DNA of 64,000 nucleotides from the NCBI GenBank assembly GCA_944324435.1, contig CALUWH010000003.1, forward strand, positions 1 through 64,000. Direction: 5' to 3'. This DNA comes from Candidatus Gastranaerophilales bacterium (GTDB lineage Bacteria; Cyanobacteriota; Vampirovibrionia; Gastranaerophilales; Gastranaerophilaceae). Shown in pieces: positions 6,506 through 16,199 of this stretch (positions are counted from its first letter, which is position 1; every line of letters begins with the position of its first letter). The notes beneath the pieces were generated by a model, which was not told the origin of the DNA, did no database searches, and saw nothing but the letters and a program-made list of their open reading frames with translations. Both the position numbers and the translations under genes were made by a program.

Positions 6506-8881
6506 ATGATACGGGAATTATGCAATACTGTCTGCCAAAATAAAAACCTTCTTATGCTTGTGACGGTTGGGATTTATATTTTAGCGCTTTTCTCAACACT
6601 GGCAGACAGCTCGCTTTTTTTTGCTTTTTTCATTACACTTGTTTTGGTGTTTGCTGTTCTGAAAAATTATTTTCCGCCAAAGTATGCTCTGGTTTGGGTT
6701 TTGATATTTTATTTCGGGATTTTTAATACGTCCCATCGCATAAGAGAGACTGATGAACTTCTTAATATTGCGCCGGTGAATTCGACTATTTACGGTAAGA
6801 TTCTTTCGATTCCGCAAATTAAAGGTGAAGATAAAACAAGATTTTTCTTTAATGTTGAGAAGATTGAGTATGATTCAATGGTCAGAGATTTTGATAAAGA
6901 AAAACTGCTTGTTACTTTAAATACGCCTGACAAGTTGAAAATTTATGACTCGTATAAAATTACCGGCCGGCTTTCAATACCATTCAAGGCTGGTAATCCT
7001 TCTCAATTTGATTACGGAAATTATTTGAGAAATTTTGATACTTATGCTGTGTTTTACGGCAAAGAGTTTAGTAAGATTGAAGGTAAAAAGAGTTGGACGG
7101 AAAATGCGCTCCAGTGGATTAACGATTATAGAGAAAAGATTATCTGCGTACATTCAAAATATTTGCCGTCTCCTAATCTGGAAATATTAGGCGGTATTGT
7201 GTTTGGAGATGATGCTGTTTCTGCGCCCGAGGATATCAAGCAATCTTTTGTTAATTCAGGCCTGCTTCATATTCTTGCAGCTTCCGGCATGAATGTTGCT
7301 TTTATCTTTTCGTTTTTTTACTTTTTCTTGTCTCTTTTCAGAATTAATTACAAAGTCAACATATCTATGTGTATTCTTGCCGTGATAACTTATTCTCTTA
7401 TGACAGGTTTGGGAGCTTCTGTTATAAGAGCAACTTTTATGCTGGTGTTTGTACTTATCGGCAAACTGATTGACAGAGATGCGCATAGCATTTCGCTGCT
7501 ATCTTTTGTAGCATTTCTGATGCTGGTTTATAATCCGATGTTTATAAATGATGTGGGCTTTCAATTGTCGTTTATTGTCACATTCGGGCTTCTTGTTATG
7601 ACACCGTATCTTGTAAGAAGTGAAAACAAATATGTAAACTGGATAATAGGAACGGTGAGCGTACCTGTAATTGCACAGCTCTGGGTTATTCCTATTCAGA
7701 TTTTCTATTTCAGCAATATAAGTTTGTATTCTGTATTTGCAAATATAATGAGTGTTCCGATACTCTCAATAATAAGCTTTGGCGGATTTATAAGCTCTCT
7801 GGTCTCAATTATTACTCCGATTTCTGATTTTGTATGCAGGGTTTTTGATTATTTCCTGAATCCGCTTTTGTCTGTTCTTGTGAATATTTCAGACTTTTGG
7901 GGAAAGCTTCCTCACGCCGCCTTGCAGACAACTCATCCGAATGCGGTTCAAATAATTATTTATTATTTAATCCTGCTTAATATTACGGCTTTATTTGATA
8001 AAGAAATAAGAGAAAAATTCTTGAAATATTTGAGAATAACGCTTCCTGCAATGGTTTTGATTCTCCTAATCTCCACAATTCCGATAAAGAATCACAACCT
8101 GGAAATTACTGCGTTTGATGTCGGGAACGCAGATTCATTCCTTGTAAAAACTCCGGATAATAAATATTTAATCATAGATACGGCAAAGAGCGGATATAAC
8201 GGCGGCAAATCTCAGGCAGAGATGATTATTCTCAAGTATCTGAAAGACAGAGGAATAAAGAAGATTGATACAATTATCGTAACCCATTTCGATAATGACC
8301 ACTGCGGCGGAGCCGTTGACTTAATGAACGGGCTGAACGTTAATAAGATTTATGTAAACTCGCTTGTGCACTCGTCTGCTGCGGCAAAACAGATTTACAG
8401 GGCAGCTGATAAAAACGGTGTAAAATTAATTCTTGCCGAAAACAGGCAAAGTGTGACAGATGAAAACGGATTAAAAATAACAAATTATATTTCTCCTGCA
8501 AATACAGATGACAACGAATCTTCAATAGTAACCCTTTTAGAATATGGGGATTTTAAGATGTTGTTTACCGGGGATTCAGGAATAAAAACTTTTGATAATC
8601 TGAAATCAAAGTTACCTAAAAACATAACTATTCTAAAAGTGGGGCACCATGGGGCCTTTGGCGTAGTGAATAAAGAAATGGCAGATTATTTAAACCCAAA
8701 AGTTTCCTTAATTTCGGTAGGCGAAAATAAGTTCGGGCACCCTTCCATTTATACGCTTGAAACATTAAAGAACACAAGAATTTTAAGAACGGATATTAAT
8801 AATTCGGTTAAATTTACTGTAAACAAGCAAGGCTGGAAAGTTCAGACCTATGACAGCGAAAAGCGTAAGTATTGCGATTAA
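6506..8881 (+). CDS. comEC: DNA internalisation/competence protein ComEC/Rec2
   Basis: ComEC forms the inner-membrane channel for single-stranded DNA during natural transformation. The 791-aa protein has hydrophobic N-terminal helices, an OB-like DUF4131 segment, the Competence domain with LHILAASGMNVAFIFSFF (about residues 253-270) and further helices to about 520. A C-terminal metallo-beta-lactamase-like domain has the metal motif THFDNDHCGG (about 592-601) and later VGHHGA. The length is normal for a three-domain ComEC. No other competence gene lies nearby. The stop codon shares TTAA with the convergent next gene. Confidence 0.95.
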   Translation: MIRELCNTVCQNKNLLMLVTVGIYILALFSTLADSSLFFAFFITLVLVFAVLKNYFPPKYALVWVLIFYFGIFNTSHRIRETDELLNIAPVNSTIYGKILSIPQIKGEDKTRFFFNVEKIEYDSMVRDFDKEKLLVTLNTPDKLKIYDSYKITGRLSIPFKAGNPSQFDYGNYLRNFDTYAVFYGKEFSKIEGKKSWTENALQWINDYREKIICVHSKYLPSPNLEILGGIVFGDDAVSAPEDIKQSFVNSGLLHILAASGMNVAFIFSFFYFFLSLFRINYKVNISMCILAVITYSLMTGLGASVIRATFMLVFVLIGKLIDRDAHSISLLSFVAFLMLVYNPMFINDVGFQLSFIVTFGLLVMTPYLVRSENKYVNWIIGTVSVPVIAQLWVIPIQIFYFSNISLYSVFANIMSVPILSIISFGGFISSLVSIITPISDFVCRVFDYFLNPLLSVLVNISDFWGKLPHAALQTTHPNAVQIIIYYLILLNITALFDKEIREKFLKYLRITLPAMVLILLISTIPIKNHNLEITAFDVGNADSFLVKTPDNKYLIIDTAKSGYNGGKSQAEMIILKYLKDRGIKKIDTIIVTHFDNDHCGGAVDLMNGLNVNKIYVNSLVHSSAAAKQIYRAADKNGVKLILAENRQSVTDENGLKITNYISPANTDDNESSIVTLLEYGDFKMLFTGDSGIKTFDNLKSKLPKNITILKVGHHGAFGVVNKEMADYLNPKVSLISVGENKFGHPSIYTLETLKNTRILRTDINNSVKFTVNKQGWKVQTYDSEKRKYCD

Positions 8882-10326
8882 GTTTCGTGGTGATGTTCAA
8901 AATCGTACGTTCCAGGAAATGCGTCAACACCGGTTGTCTTTTTGGTTATGTAATATTGAATTTTCGGAATAAATGTCGATAAGAATGCTGCTGCGACTGC
9001 AAATCCGACTGCAAAATTGATTCCGCTAAACATCAGATTTTTCTTTTGAACTTTTTCTAAGAGTTCTTTGTTAACTTTGCCGTCTTTTGCGGATTTACAA
9101 ATGGTTTCAACATACTGTTCCATCTCTTTTTTAAGCTTATAGAGCTTAGAGTTTGAAACATATCTGAACTCTTCTTTGTGTGCACCGCCTGTGAAGTCTC
9201 CAAACACTTTATCCAGAAGTTTTGGATCATTTATTTCCGATTTATTCAATGTATCAAGGAACTGTTGTTTTGTTATAACAGCTTCCCCGACTCTTTCCGG
9301 CTGGAGTTTAGACATTTCTCTTACACGCTTGAGAAATTCGGTATCTCCTCCGAGTTTTTCGATATCAGAAACTTTGGCGACTTCAAGCGGTTTTCTCTTG
9401 AACAATTTATCAAAGAATGACGGCTTTTCGGATTTGAATAATGCGTCATAATCTTTATTATACTTAATATCAGAGATGTTAAGCCCGAGTATGGCTTTTT
9501 TGAACTCTTCTACATTCATATTTTTATCTTTAATATAATCTATAAGATGCTTGTGTAAAGTCTCTACAGTCGCAGGGTTCAGTCTTGAAGCCTTTCCGCT
9601 CTCAATGAGGTTAAGCAGTTTTATGACATGTCCCTGTGCCCACATATAGAAATAAATTGAGCCGATATCACGGATAGCAACTTCTCTTCTTTCTTCTTTT
9701 CTTCTTGCGTTGTACATTCTTCCGCCTGCGATACCTATGTCGCTTGAGAGAAGTTTACCTGTGTTAGTGTTTTCAATAGCGTTTGTAAAGGCATTAATAG
9801 CATTTATTGCGCCGCCTTTGAATGAAGGATTCGGGCCTTTTGTCTCGTGCGGATGCCTTCTTTCGCTTCTTAATTTTCTGGTTAGTGCCTGATTAACCTT
9901 TGGTACTACAAAGCCTATAAACAGGTTTGTGATAACAATACTGGTGAGCACTTTAGCGCCTTTTATCAATGCTACCTGTTTCGCGCTAAAACCTTTTGGA
10001 GCAACCTTATTCATAAAGTTTTCAAAAGGTGTTCTTAAAACTTTATCTGTTCCAACGTCAAAGTTTGCACCGGATTTTCTGAGAATTTTGGCGACAATTT
10101 TATCTCCAAGCTTGTTCATCGCACCGACACCGCAAAGCCAAACAATAGAGCCCATAGATTCTTCAATGAAACGCTCTCTTGCTTCATCGGCTTTTCCGCG
10201 TTTGTAAGCCTGATAAGTTCTTCCCAGAACAACTGTACCCTCTAAAGCAACAATAGGAGCTAAAGCGTCAGCTTTCGTCATCTTGGTTATGAAACTAGAT
10301 ACACTTTTACTTGCTACTGGATTCAA
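8878..10326 (-). CDS. Lineage-restricted membrane protein of unknown function
   Basis: The 482-aa product matches no family I know. The start is a TTG with AAAGG 8 bases upstream; the next ATG (residue 16) has no SD. Hydrophobic, alanine/glycine-rich segments lie near residues 45-65 (SIVWLCGVGAMN), 125-150 (VLTSIVITNLFIGFVVPK) and 435-460 (FAVGFAVAAAFLSTF). The remainder is charged and helical, with a long soluble middle (about 200-430). There is no signal peptide. Its stop overlaps that of comEC (shared TTAA). A similar style (Ala-Gly-rich membrane stretch plus charged helices) is seen in the products at 50466 and 50891. Confidence 0.6.
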   Translation of the reverse strand: MNPVASKSVSSFITKMTKADALAPIVALEGTVVLGRTYQAYKRGKADEARERFIEESMGSIVWLCGVGAMNKLGDKIVAKILRKSGANFDVGTDKVLRTPFENFMNKVAPKGFSAKQVALIKGAKVLTSIVITNLFIGFVVPKVNQALTRKLRSERRHPHETKGPNPSFKGGAINAINAFTNAIENTNTGKLLSSDIGIAGGRMYNARRKEERREVAIRDIGSIYFYMWAQGHVIKLLNLIESGKASRLNPATVETLHKHLIDYIKDKNMNVEEFKKAILGLNISDIKYNKDYDALFKSEKPSFFDKLFKRKPLEVAKVSDIEKLGGDTEFLKRVREMSKLQPERVGEAVITKQQFLDTLNKSEINDPKLLDKVFGDFTGGAHKEEFRYVSNSKLYKLKKEMEQYVETICKSAKDGKVNKELLEKVQKKNLMFSGINFAVGFAVAAAFLSTFIPKIQYYITKKTTGVDAFPGTYDFEHHHET

Positions 10327-10518
10327 AATTATAACCTTTCATATCTCGGCTGGTGGTTATAAAAATCGTAAAGATTTTCTTTTGATAATTTTACATGAAA
10401 TTGTTACAAAAGTAAAAAAATGTTTACAATTTCGAATACCTACTTGTATTTGGATTTTTTTTTATTTATGATGAAGTTAAAATGTACAACAATAGTCAAA
10501 ATATAAAGGAATAGCAAA

Positions 10519-10872
10519 ATGAATCCTATTATTAAAAATTTAGAGGCAGAATACACAACAAGAGAATTGCCGGATATGAATCCGGGCGACACGGTTCGTG
10601 TATTTGTTAAAATCGTAGAAGGTAATAAAGAAAGAATACAGGCTTACGAAGGAACTATTATTGCAGAACACGGTTCAGGCATTAATAAAACTATCACAGT
10701 AAGAAAAGTATTCCAGGGTGTTGGCGTAGAACGTGTATTTCTGGTACACTCTCCGCGTATTGACAAAATCACCGTTCAGAGAAAAGGTGATGTTAAACGT
10801 GCTAAATTGTACTATTTGAGAGAACGTTCAGGCAAAGCTACCCGTATCAAAGAAAAAATTGAAAAAAGATAG
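10519..10872 (+). CDS. rplS: 50S ribosomal protein L19
   Basis: L19 (117 aa) sits at the 30S-50S interface. PGDTVRVFVKIVEGNKER, RIQAYEGTIIAEHGSG and the tail KRAKLYYLRERSGKATRIKE are diagnostic. AAAGGAA lies 7 bases before the ATG. It lies upstream of the ribosome-assembly GTPase gene; trmD and rpsP, usual neighbours elsewhere, are absent. The 190-base upstream gap contains AT-rich inverted segments but no promoter that I can call with confidence. Confidence 0.97.
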   Translation: MNPIIKNLEAEYTTRELPDMNPGDTVRVFVKIVEGNKERIQAYEGTIIAEHGSGINKTITVRKVFQGVGVERVFLVHSPRIDKITVQRKGDVKRAKLYYLRERSGKATRIKEKIEKR

Positions 10873-10926
10873 GGTAAATACAAGGGGTAAATGCGAAAGT
10901 AAATGCGAAAGGGGTAAAAAGGTAAA
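10872..10926 (+). repeat. Short GGTAAA tandem repeats between rplS and rbgA
   Basis: GTAAATGCGAAA occurs twice in perfect tandem (10887-10898 and 10899-10910). It is flanked by further GGTAAA units starting at about 10873, 10913 and 10921, giving five GTAAA units in 55 bases. Confidence 0.75.
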
Positions 10927-11771
10927 TGGTGAGTAAATCAAACTTACACATTCACTGGTATCCCGGTCACATTGCAAAGGCCGAACGTCAGCTTAAAGAA
11001 AAGCTCAATCTGGTTGATGTAGTTATTGAGGTACGTGACAGCAGAATCCCTTTGTCAAGCAGTTATGAAAACATAGAGAAGCTCTTGGGTGATAAACCAA
11101 GGCTTCTTTTGTTGAATAAGGCTGATTTAGTTGATAAAAACGAATTGAAAAAATGGGTAGAATATCTTACTTCTATGGGATGTCCGGTTGTTGTAACGGA
11201 CGCAAGAGGTGCTAAGGATTTGAATCAGGTTGTGAAGCTCGCTGTAGAATTAAGCGAGCCAAAGATTCAGGCTTTGATGGCAAAGGGGCTTTTGAGGCGT
11301 GCTGCAAGAGCTATGGTCGTTGGGATGCCAAATGTCGGAAAATCCAGTGTGATTAACAAACTTACCAAATCTTCCAAAACTAAAATCGGAGCAAAAGCAG
11401 GAGTTACACGCCAACAGCAGTGGGTAAGGATTAATCCCAAGCTGGAGCTTCTGGATACACCCGGAATAATTCCTACAAGGCAGGACGATCAGGAACGGGC
11501 TGTTAAACTTGCTTTTGTAAGTTCTGTATCTGAAAATGCGTATTCTCCCGAGCCTGTTGCAAAGGCCTTATTAGAGATGCTTAAAGACAAACAAGAGGTT
11601 AAAGACTACTACAAAGTTGACGATTTAACGCTTGAAAATATTGCTCTCCAGAGAAATTGGATTATAAAAAGCGAATCGCCTGATACGGAGAGAACTGCGA
11701 TTTATGTGCTGAAAGATTTTAGAGAAGGACGTTTAGGGTTATTTATATTAGATAAGATGCCGGAAGTTTAA
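10926..11771 (+). CDS. rbgA: Ribosome biogenesis GTPase YlqF/RbgA
   Basis: RbgA is a circularly permuted GTPase needed for late 50S assembly. In the 281-aa product G4 (LLNKADLVDK, about 58-67) comes before G1 (GMPNVGKSS, about 136-144) and G3 (LDTPG, about 178-182), the hallmark permutation. The N-terminus IHWYPGHIAKAERQL and the C-terminal helical domain fit YlqF. It is cotranscribed with rplS in a sensible ribosome-assembly context. The start at 10926 has GGTAAATG and a weak SD (AAAAAGGT). Confidence 0.95.
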   Translation: MVSKSNLHIHWYPGHIAKAERQLKEKLNLVDVVIEVRDSRIPLSSSYENIEKLLGDKPRLLLLNKADLVDKNELKKWVEYLTSMGCPVVVTDARGAKDLNQVVKLAVELSEPKIQALMAKGLLRRAARAMVVGMPNVGKSSVINKLTKSSKTKIGAKAGVTRQQQWVRINPKLELLDTPGIIPTRQDDQERAVKLAFVSSVSENAYSPEPVAKALLEMLKDKQEVKDYYKVDDLTLENIALQRNWIIKSESPDTERTAIYVLKDFREGRLGLFILDKMPEV

Positions 11772-11821
11772 AAAACTTAATAGAAATTAAAGTTTTTAAA
11801 CAAAATGCCGTTATATTAATT

Positions 11822-13183
11822 ATGAAATTAGAAAATATCAGCAAATATTTTTTCCAAGTTGATACTTCAAAAAATAACAATATTGAAATTGAAGAGTTAA
11901 ATGCTGCAAAACAATCCCCATCAGTTTTCAACTCTATTATTAAAGTGGGAATGGATTATGATGAGTTCATGATAGAAGCTGTCGAAGAATTAAGGTCGCA
12001 GATTGAGATAGAAGATTTGAATTCTAATAAAAATTTGCCATATAAATTAGAGCCATCTTCTAAAAAACAGGATTGGAATTGGGAAGTTGCAACTCATATT
12101 CTTTCAAAAGAAGAGGTTGATTCTAATATATTTAATATAAACACAGCTGAGGACTCTCCAATGGCTTCTGATTTGAATTTTAACAGCCCTGAAGGGAAAT
12201 ATATGTTGAAATATTTAACGTTTACGGAAATCTCTTTTCAAAATATACCAAAAGAAAACTTGCCCGAGGGGTTTGATGTTAAACAGGTCATAGAATCCGG
12301 AAAAAACCCCGGCGTAAATACAAGAAGTATGCACGCTATGGGCTATACAGGTCAAGGTGTCAAAGTTGCAATTATAGATACACCTATTTTAACTGAACAC
12401 ACCGGTATAAAATCATCTCTAAAAGGATATGAAGTAATGAATACTCCTCTGGCAGTAGATGGTGCTGCTGATTTTCACGGTCAAGCCGTTGCTGACCTTC
12501 TTTGCGGAGATGAAAGTGGGGTCGCGCCTGATTCAGAGCTTGTATATTTTGCGACATATTCCCCAAAAGACAGATTACAGGCTTTAAAAAGGATTATTGA
12601 TATTAATAAAAATTTAGAACCTGAAGAAAAAATAAAAGTTCTCTCAATAAGTTGGGATTTTAATAAAGAGGATCCAGAATATGAAGAATATTGTTCATTA
12701 TTGAAGCAGCTTGCTAATGATGGAGTTTTTATAGCGACTGCAGGTTTTTCAATGTTGGATGAGAGTATAAATGGCGTTAAGATAAATTATGGTGTTCTTG
12801 AGAAGAAAGACGCCTGCAAAAATCCGGACGATTTTTCAAACTATACGGGATTTTCCTGCTTTGGATATAGTACAAATGCGCTGTTATTCCCTTCTGGAGA
12901 TAGGACTGTTGCAAGTGCAAGAGATGAAAACCAGTACCGGCACGATTCAGTATCCAGTACCAGTTGGACAGTTCCGGCTTTAGCAGGATTTTATACTTGT
13001 GCGCTGCAATGCGCAAAAGAAAATGGGGTTGAATTGACACCTGAAAAATTTTATACCTTGGCTTTGGAAACGGGTGTTGAAATAAGAGAAAATGGTGAAT
13101 CTTGCGGAAAAGCTATAAATGCAAAAGCTCTTTGTGAAAAAATAATTGAACTGGGGCAACAAGAACACTCTTTCGGATTATAA
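11822..13183 (+). CDS. S8-family (subtilisin-like) serine peptidase with N-terminal EF-hand
   Basis: The 453-aa protein lacks a signal peptide. Residues 14-25 (DTSKNNNIEIEE) match the 12-residue EF-hand calcium loop: Asp14, Ser16, Asn18, Ile21 and Glu25 are at positions 1, 3, 5, 8 and 12. The catalytic domain runs from about 170 to 440 with Asp about 186 (VKVAIIDTP), His about 219 (DFHGQAVADLL) and Ser about 381 (SSTSWTVPALAG). The usual GTSMA around Ser is replaced by STSW. The domain GYTGQGVKVAIID is typical subtilase. A TATATT box lies only 4 bases before the ATG. The target is unknown; calcium-controlled cytoplasmic proteolysis or export by another route are both possible. Confidence 0.8.
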   Translation: MKLENISKYFFQVDTSKNNNIEIEELNAAKQSPSVFNSIIKVGMDYDEFMIEAVEELRSQIEIEDLNSNKNLPYKLEPSSKKQDWNWEVATHILSKEEVDSNIFNINTAEDSPMASDLNFNSPEGKYMLKYLTFTEISFQNIPKENLPEGFDVKQVIESGKNPGVNTRSMHAMGYTGQGVKVAIIDTPILTEHTGIKSSLKGYEVMNTPLAVDGAADFHGQAVADLLCGDESGVAPDSELVYFATYSPKDRLQALKRIIDINKNLEPEEKIKVLSISWDFNKEDPEYEEYCSLLKQLANDGVFIATAGFSMLDESINGVKINYGVLEKKDACKNPDDFSNYTGFSCFGYSTNALLFPSGDRTVASARDENQYRHDSVSSTSWTVPALAGFYTCALQCAKENGVELTPEKFYTLALETGVEIRENGESCGKAINAKALCEKIIELGQQEHSFGL

Positions 13184-13208
13184 ATATTTGTTGTAATATA
13201 ATAATTAA

Positions 13209-13751
13209 ATGAAGAGATGTTTTTGGGTAGATGAAAAATCAGAGATTTATGTAAAGTACCATGATGAAGAGTGGGGAGTGCCTAAGTACGATGACAGGGA
13301 CTTATTTGAACTTCTGATTTTAGAATCGTTTCAGGCCGGGCTTTCGTGGATTACTGTTCTTAAAAAAAGAGAAGCTTTCAGAAAGGCGTTTGATAATTTT
13401 GATGTAGTAAAAGTTGCAAATTATGATGATAAGAAGGTTGAAGAACTTTTATCAAATGAAGGAATAATAAGAAGCCGCGGAAAAATCAGAGCTTCAATAA
13501 ATAATGCTAAGATATTTATTGAAATCCAAAAAGAGTATGGCTCTTTTTCAAATTATATTTGGGGATTCACTGACAACAAAGTCATTAAGCTTAAATCCGA
13601 TACTTTGCCCGTGAGCACGCCTTTATCAGATAAAATATCTAAGGATTTGAAAAAACGCGGTATGAAGTACGTGGGAACAGTTATTGTTTATTCATACTTG
13701 CAGGCAATCGGGGTTGTTGATGACCATGAAAAAGGGTGCTTTAAATATTAA
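13209..13751 (+). CDS. tag: DNA-3-methyladenine glycosylase I
   Basis: Tag excises 3-methyladenine from alkylated DNA. The 180-aa protein has the zinc ligands of the family: Cys4 (MKRCFWV), His at about 18 (KYHDEEWG) and a C-terminal His/Cys pair (VVDDHEKGCF). ESFQAGLSWITVLKKREAF is the signature central stretch. TATAAT lies only 6 bases before the ATG and no SD is present, suggesting a leaderless mRNA. The last 11 bases overlap the convergent EamA permease gene. Confidence 0.96.
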   Translation: MKRCFWVDEKSEIYVKYHDEEWGVPKYDDRDLFELLILESFQAGLSWITVLKKREAFRKAFDNFDVVKVANYDDKKVEELLSNEGIIRSRGKIRASINNAKIFIEIQKEYGSFSNYIWGFTDNKVIKLKSDTLPVSTPLSDKISKDLKKRGMKYVGTVIVYSYLQAIGVVDDHEKGCFKY

Positions 13752-14568
13752 GTATTAATATTACGGCTCCTGATATCATTATTAAGGAGGCGATGATTTT
13801 TTTGAGCAGATCCTTTTCCCCGAATAATTTCGCCCCGAGAAAAACGCTTAACAGAGTAGACAGCTGAAACAGGGCAAGTGCGTATGACACATTCATTTTG
13901 GAGAATACATAGTTGGTTGCGTACTGCATTATTCCTACAGAAAGTACAAGGCAGATTTGGTATTTAGGCGAGGAAATTTTTAGGTTAGATTTGGAAAGCA
14001 GCACAAACACGGAGGAGAATATTAATCCTGCAAATGTCCAGAAAACGAATGCGCTTGTCGCATCTGTAATGAGTATAATTTTTTTTATAAAAATAGCTTC
14101 TGTTGCCGAAAATATCAGCGCAAGTATTCTATAAACAAGAGCCTTTTTATTTATATTACCCTGAGTATTTGTAATGCAGTATGTTCCAGTGATAATCAAT
14201 AATATTGCGATAATTGCGCTTAAAGACGGAACCTCGTTAAGAAAAAATATACCGATAAAAAGAGCAACAACCGGCTTATATGAATTTATCGGCGCAAGAA
14301 CAGAGAGTTCTCCTATTGAAAGCGCCTTTATTATGAAGTAATTCCCCAGCGCGCCGAGCAGTCCCATAATTAAGATATTTGTAAGAAGCTCAAAATCAAC
14401 TGCAGGCAGCCTGTTAATAAAGAGCAGGCAAATGAGCGATAATCCAAGATATGTGTAAAAATTTACGGCAGAAGATTTTTGTCCTTTTGAGGTCAAAATC
14501 TTTTGAAAAACATTAAGGCTTGAATTAGATACTATACGAATGGCAATTCCTGCGAATATGCTGAACAT
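13741..14568 (-). CDS. EamA/DMT-family permease
   Basis: The 275-aa product has about ten hydrophobic helices in two EamA halves. Markers are the SYKPVVALFIGIFFLNEVPS segment at the end of the first half (about 95-115) and ALFQLSTLLSVFLGAKLFGE near the end of the second. The family exports or imports small metabolites (amino acids, nucleotides, sugars), and sequence alone does not tell which. The start MFSIFAGIAIRIVSN is reasonable. It converges with tag and overlaps it by 11 bases. It is intact, unlike the EamA remnant at 5.9 kb. Confidence 0.85.
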   Translation of the reverse strand: MFSIFAGIAIRIVSNSSLNVFQKILTSKGQKSSAVNFYTYLGLSLICLLFINRLPAVDFELLTNILIMGLLGALGNYFIIKALSIGELSVLAPINSYKPVVALFIGIFFLNEVPSLSAIIAILLIITGTYCITNTQGNINKKALVYRILALIFSATEAIFIKKIILITDATSAFVFWTFAGLIFSSVFVLLSKSNLKISSPKYQICLVLSVGIMQYATNYVFSKMNVSYALALFQLSTLLSVFLGAKLFGEKDLLKKIIASLIMISGAVILILNI

Positions 14569-14672
14569 AGTTTTATTATATCAGGATTTATTTTGGATAA
14601 AAGACAAAAAGCTTTACTTTAAAATACTCTTGTGATGTAATTATAGCAAAAAGATTTAAGGAAAGCCTGAAT

Positions 14673-16046
14673 ATGAAGAAAATCATTATGCTGATACTAG
14701 CAGCGGTTTTTATATTGCAAATGCCTGTATTAGCAGCAGAGAACAAAGATACAAAGCGTCTTGAATATATGAATATTCAGTGGTGGGAAAGGTTTGGAGA
14801 TGAAAATCTTACAAAAAATCTCCTCACGCTTTACGAAAAGAATTATGATTTGAAAAATGCGGCTTTAAAGGTTAAAGAGAATGAGCAGGCCGTCAAGATG
14901 CAGTTTGCAAATGAACTGCCGCAAATATCATTATCCGGAGATCTCTCCCGAGATCTGAGGGGGCCTTATCAACAGTACGGCAATATGAGAATTCCCAATT
15001 ATTCTCAATATAATTATCTATTGCCGATTACAGCCGGATATGAAGTTGATATTTGGGGTACAAACAGATTGCGGACAAAGAGCGTAAAACAACAGTTTGA
15101 GATTGCCAAACAGGCGGAACGTGCGGTTTACATTATGCTTACATCAGATTTTGCTGCTGACTACTTTAATCTTATAAAAGCAGACTCTTTCTTAGCTGTG
15201 CAGGATGAGATTATCAAAACACAAGAAGATATCGTATCCAAAACCGCGGATAAGTATAATATCGGGCTTTGTTCAATCAATGAACTCCTGACCGAGGAGA
15301 GTACACTTACTGCTCTTAAAGAAGAAAAAAATTTACATATAAAGACTCGCGAAATATTAATTAACAGTTTGAGAGCTTATCTTGCTGACTCTGCAGGCAA
15401 CATATCAAGAAGCGAGGGCGAAAATCTTAATTTGTTAAAAAATCTTCCTTCCGAATACAGTGCGGATATTGTCTCAAACAGACCCGACTACTTGCAGGAA
15501 GAAGCGAATATAAAACGGATCGGGTTTGATGTAAAAGCCGCGCGTAGAGAGTTTTTACCAAAATTTATAATTTACGGACAGATTGGGCTTAATGCGTATC
15601 ACCTGGATACATTATTTAATTCCGCATCACAATTTTTTAATGCAGGCGTGCTGCCTTCGCTTGATCTGTTTTCCGGCGGAAGAAAGATAGCCTTCCTTAA
15701 ATTTAAAAAACTTGAATACGAAGAAGCTCTTAATAATTATCAAAAGACCATACTGGAGGGTATCAAAGAAGTTAATTCCGGAGTTGCAGAGTACAAGACA
15801 GCCTCGGATAATTACAACGAGAGCCTGAAGCGTCTTGCAATACAAGACAAAATTTATTCTCTTGCTCAAGATAAGCACGATATCGGTACCGCAAGTGATT
15901 TGGATGTTTTATTGGCAAAAGAAGCTTTTCTGGTAATAAAAAAAGAAGAGGTGTCCAACAAGATTAACGCACTTGTTTCTACTATTGGGCTTTATAAAGC
16001 TGCAGGCGGCGTTGATTTATATAAGACGGCGGCTAATAACCTATAA
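14673..16046 (+). CDS. TolC/NodT-family outer-membrane efflux protein
   Basis: The 457-aa protein has a signal peptide (1-21, ending PVLAAE) and two OEP repeats typical of the trimeric TolC channel. The WWERFGDENLTKNLLTLYEK beginning is that of the NodT branch. The first repeat has the coiled TADKYNIGLCSINELLTEES; the second has LAQDKHDIGTASDLDVLLA. No lipobox Cys is seen, so it is probably not lipidated. An efflux periplasmic adaptor and inner-membrane pump are not adjacent, so the partner is unknown. AAGGAAAGCC precedes the ATG. Confidence 0.9.
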   Translation: MKKIIMLILAAVFILQMPVLAAENKDTKRLEYMNIQWWERFGDENLTKNLLTLYEKNYDLKNAALKVKENEQAVKMQFANELPQISLSGDLSRDLRGPYQQYGNMRIPNYSQYNYLLPITAGYEVDIWGTNRLRTKSVKQQFEIAKQAERAVYIMLTSDFAADYFNLIKADSFLAVQDEIIKTQEDIVSKTADKYNIGLCSINELLTEESTLTALKEEKNLHIKTREILINSLRAYLADSAGNISRSEGENLNLLKNLPSEYSADIVSNRPDYLQEEANIKRIGFDVKAARREFLPKFIIYGQIGLNAYHLDTLFNSASQFFNAGVLPSLDLFSGGRKIAFLKFKKLEYEEALNNYQKTILEGIKEVNSGVAEYKTASDNYNESLKRLAIQDKIYSLAQDKHDIGTASDLDVLLAKEAFLVIKKEEVSNKINALVSTIGLYKAAGGVDLYKTAANNL

Positions 16047-16117
16047 GAAATCAGGAGATATAAATAATCAGGTATGTATTTGGGGTTTAATATCAGAGAT
16101 TTTAACTATCAGTTATA

Positions 16118-16147
16118 TTGACAAAAAAGATATATATAAGGTACAAT
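16118..16147 (+). promoter_or_regulatory. Probable glycosyltransferase promoter
   Basis: A consensus TTGACA (16118-16123) is followed after 18 bases by TACAAT (16142-16147). The gene start is about 50 bases downstream and shows no clear SD. Confidence 0.65.
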
Positions 16148-16199
16148 GACTATTATTATTATCAAGTATATTTAAGTAAAGATATTCTAGTAAGAACTT

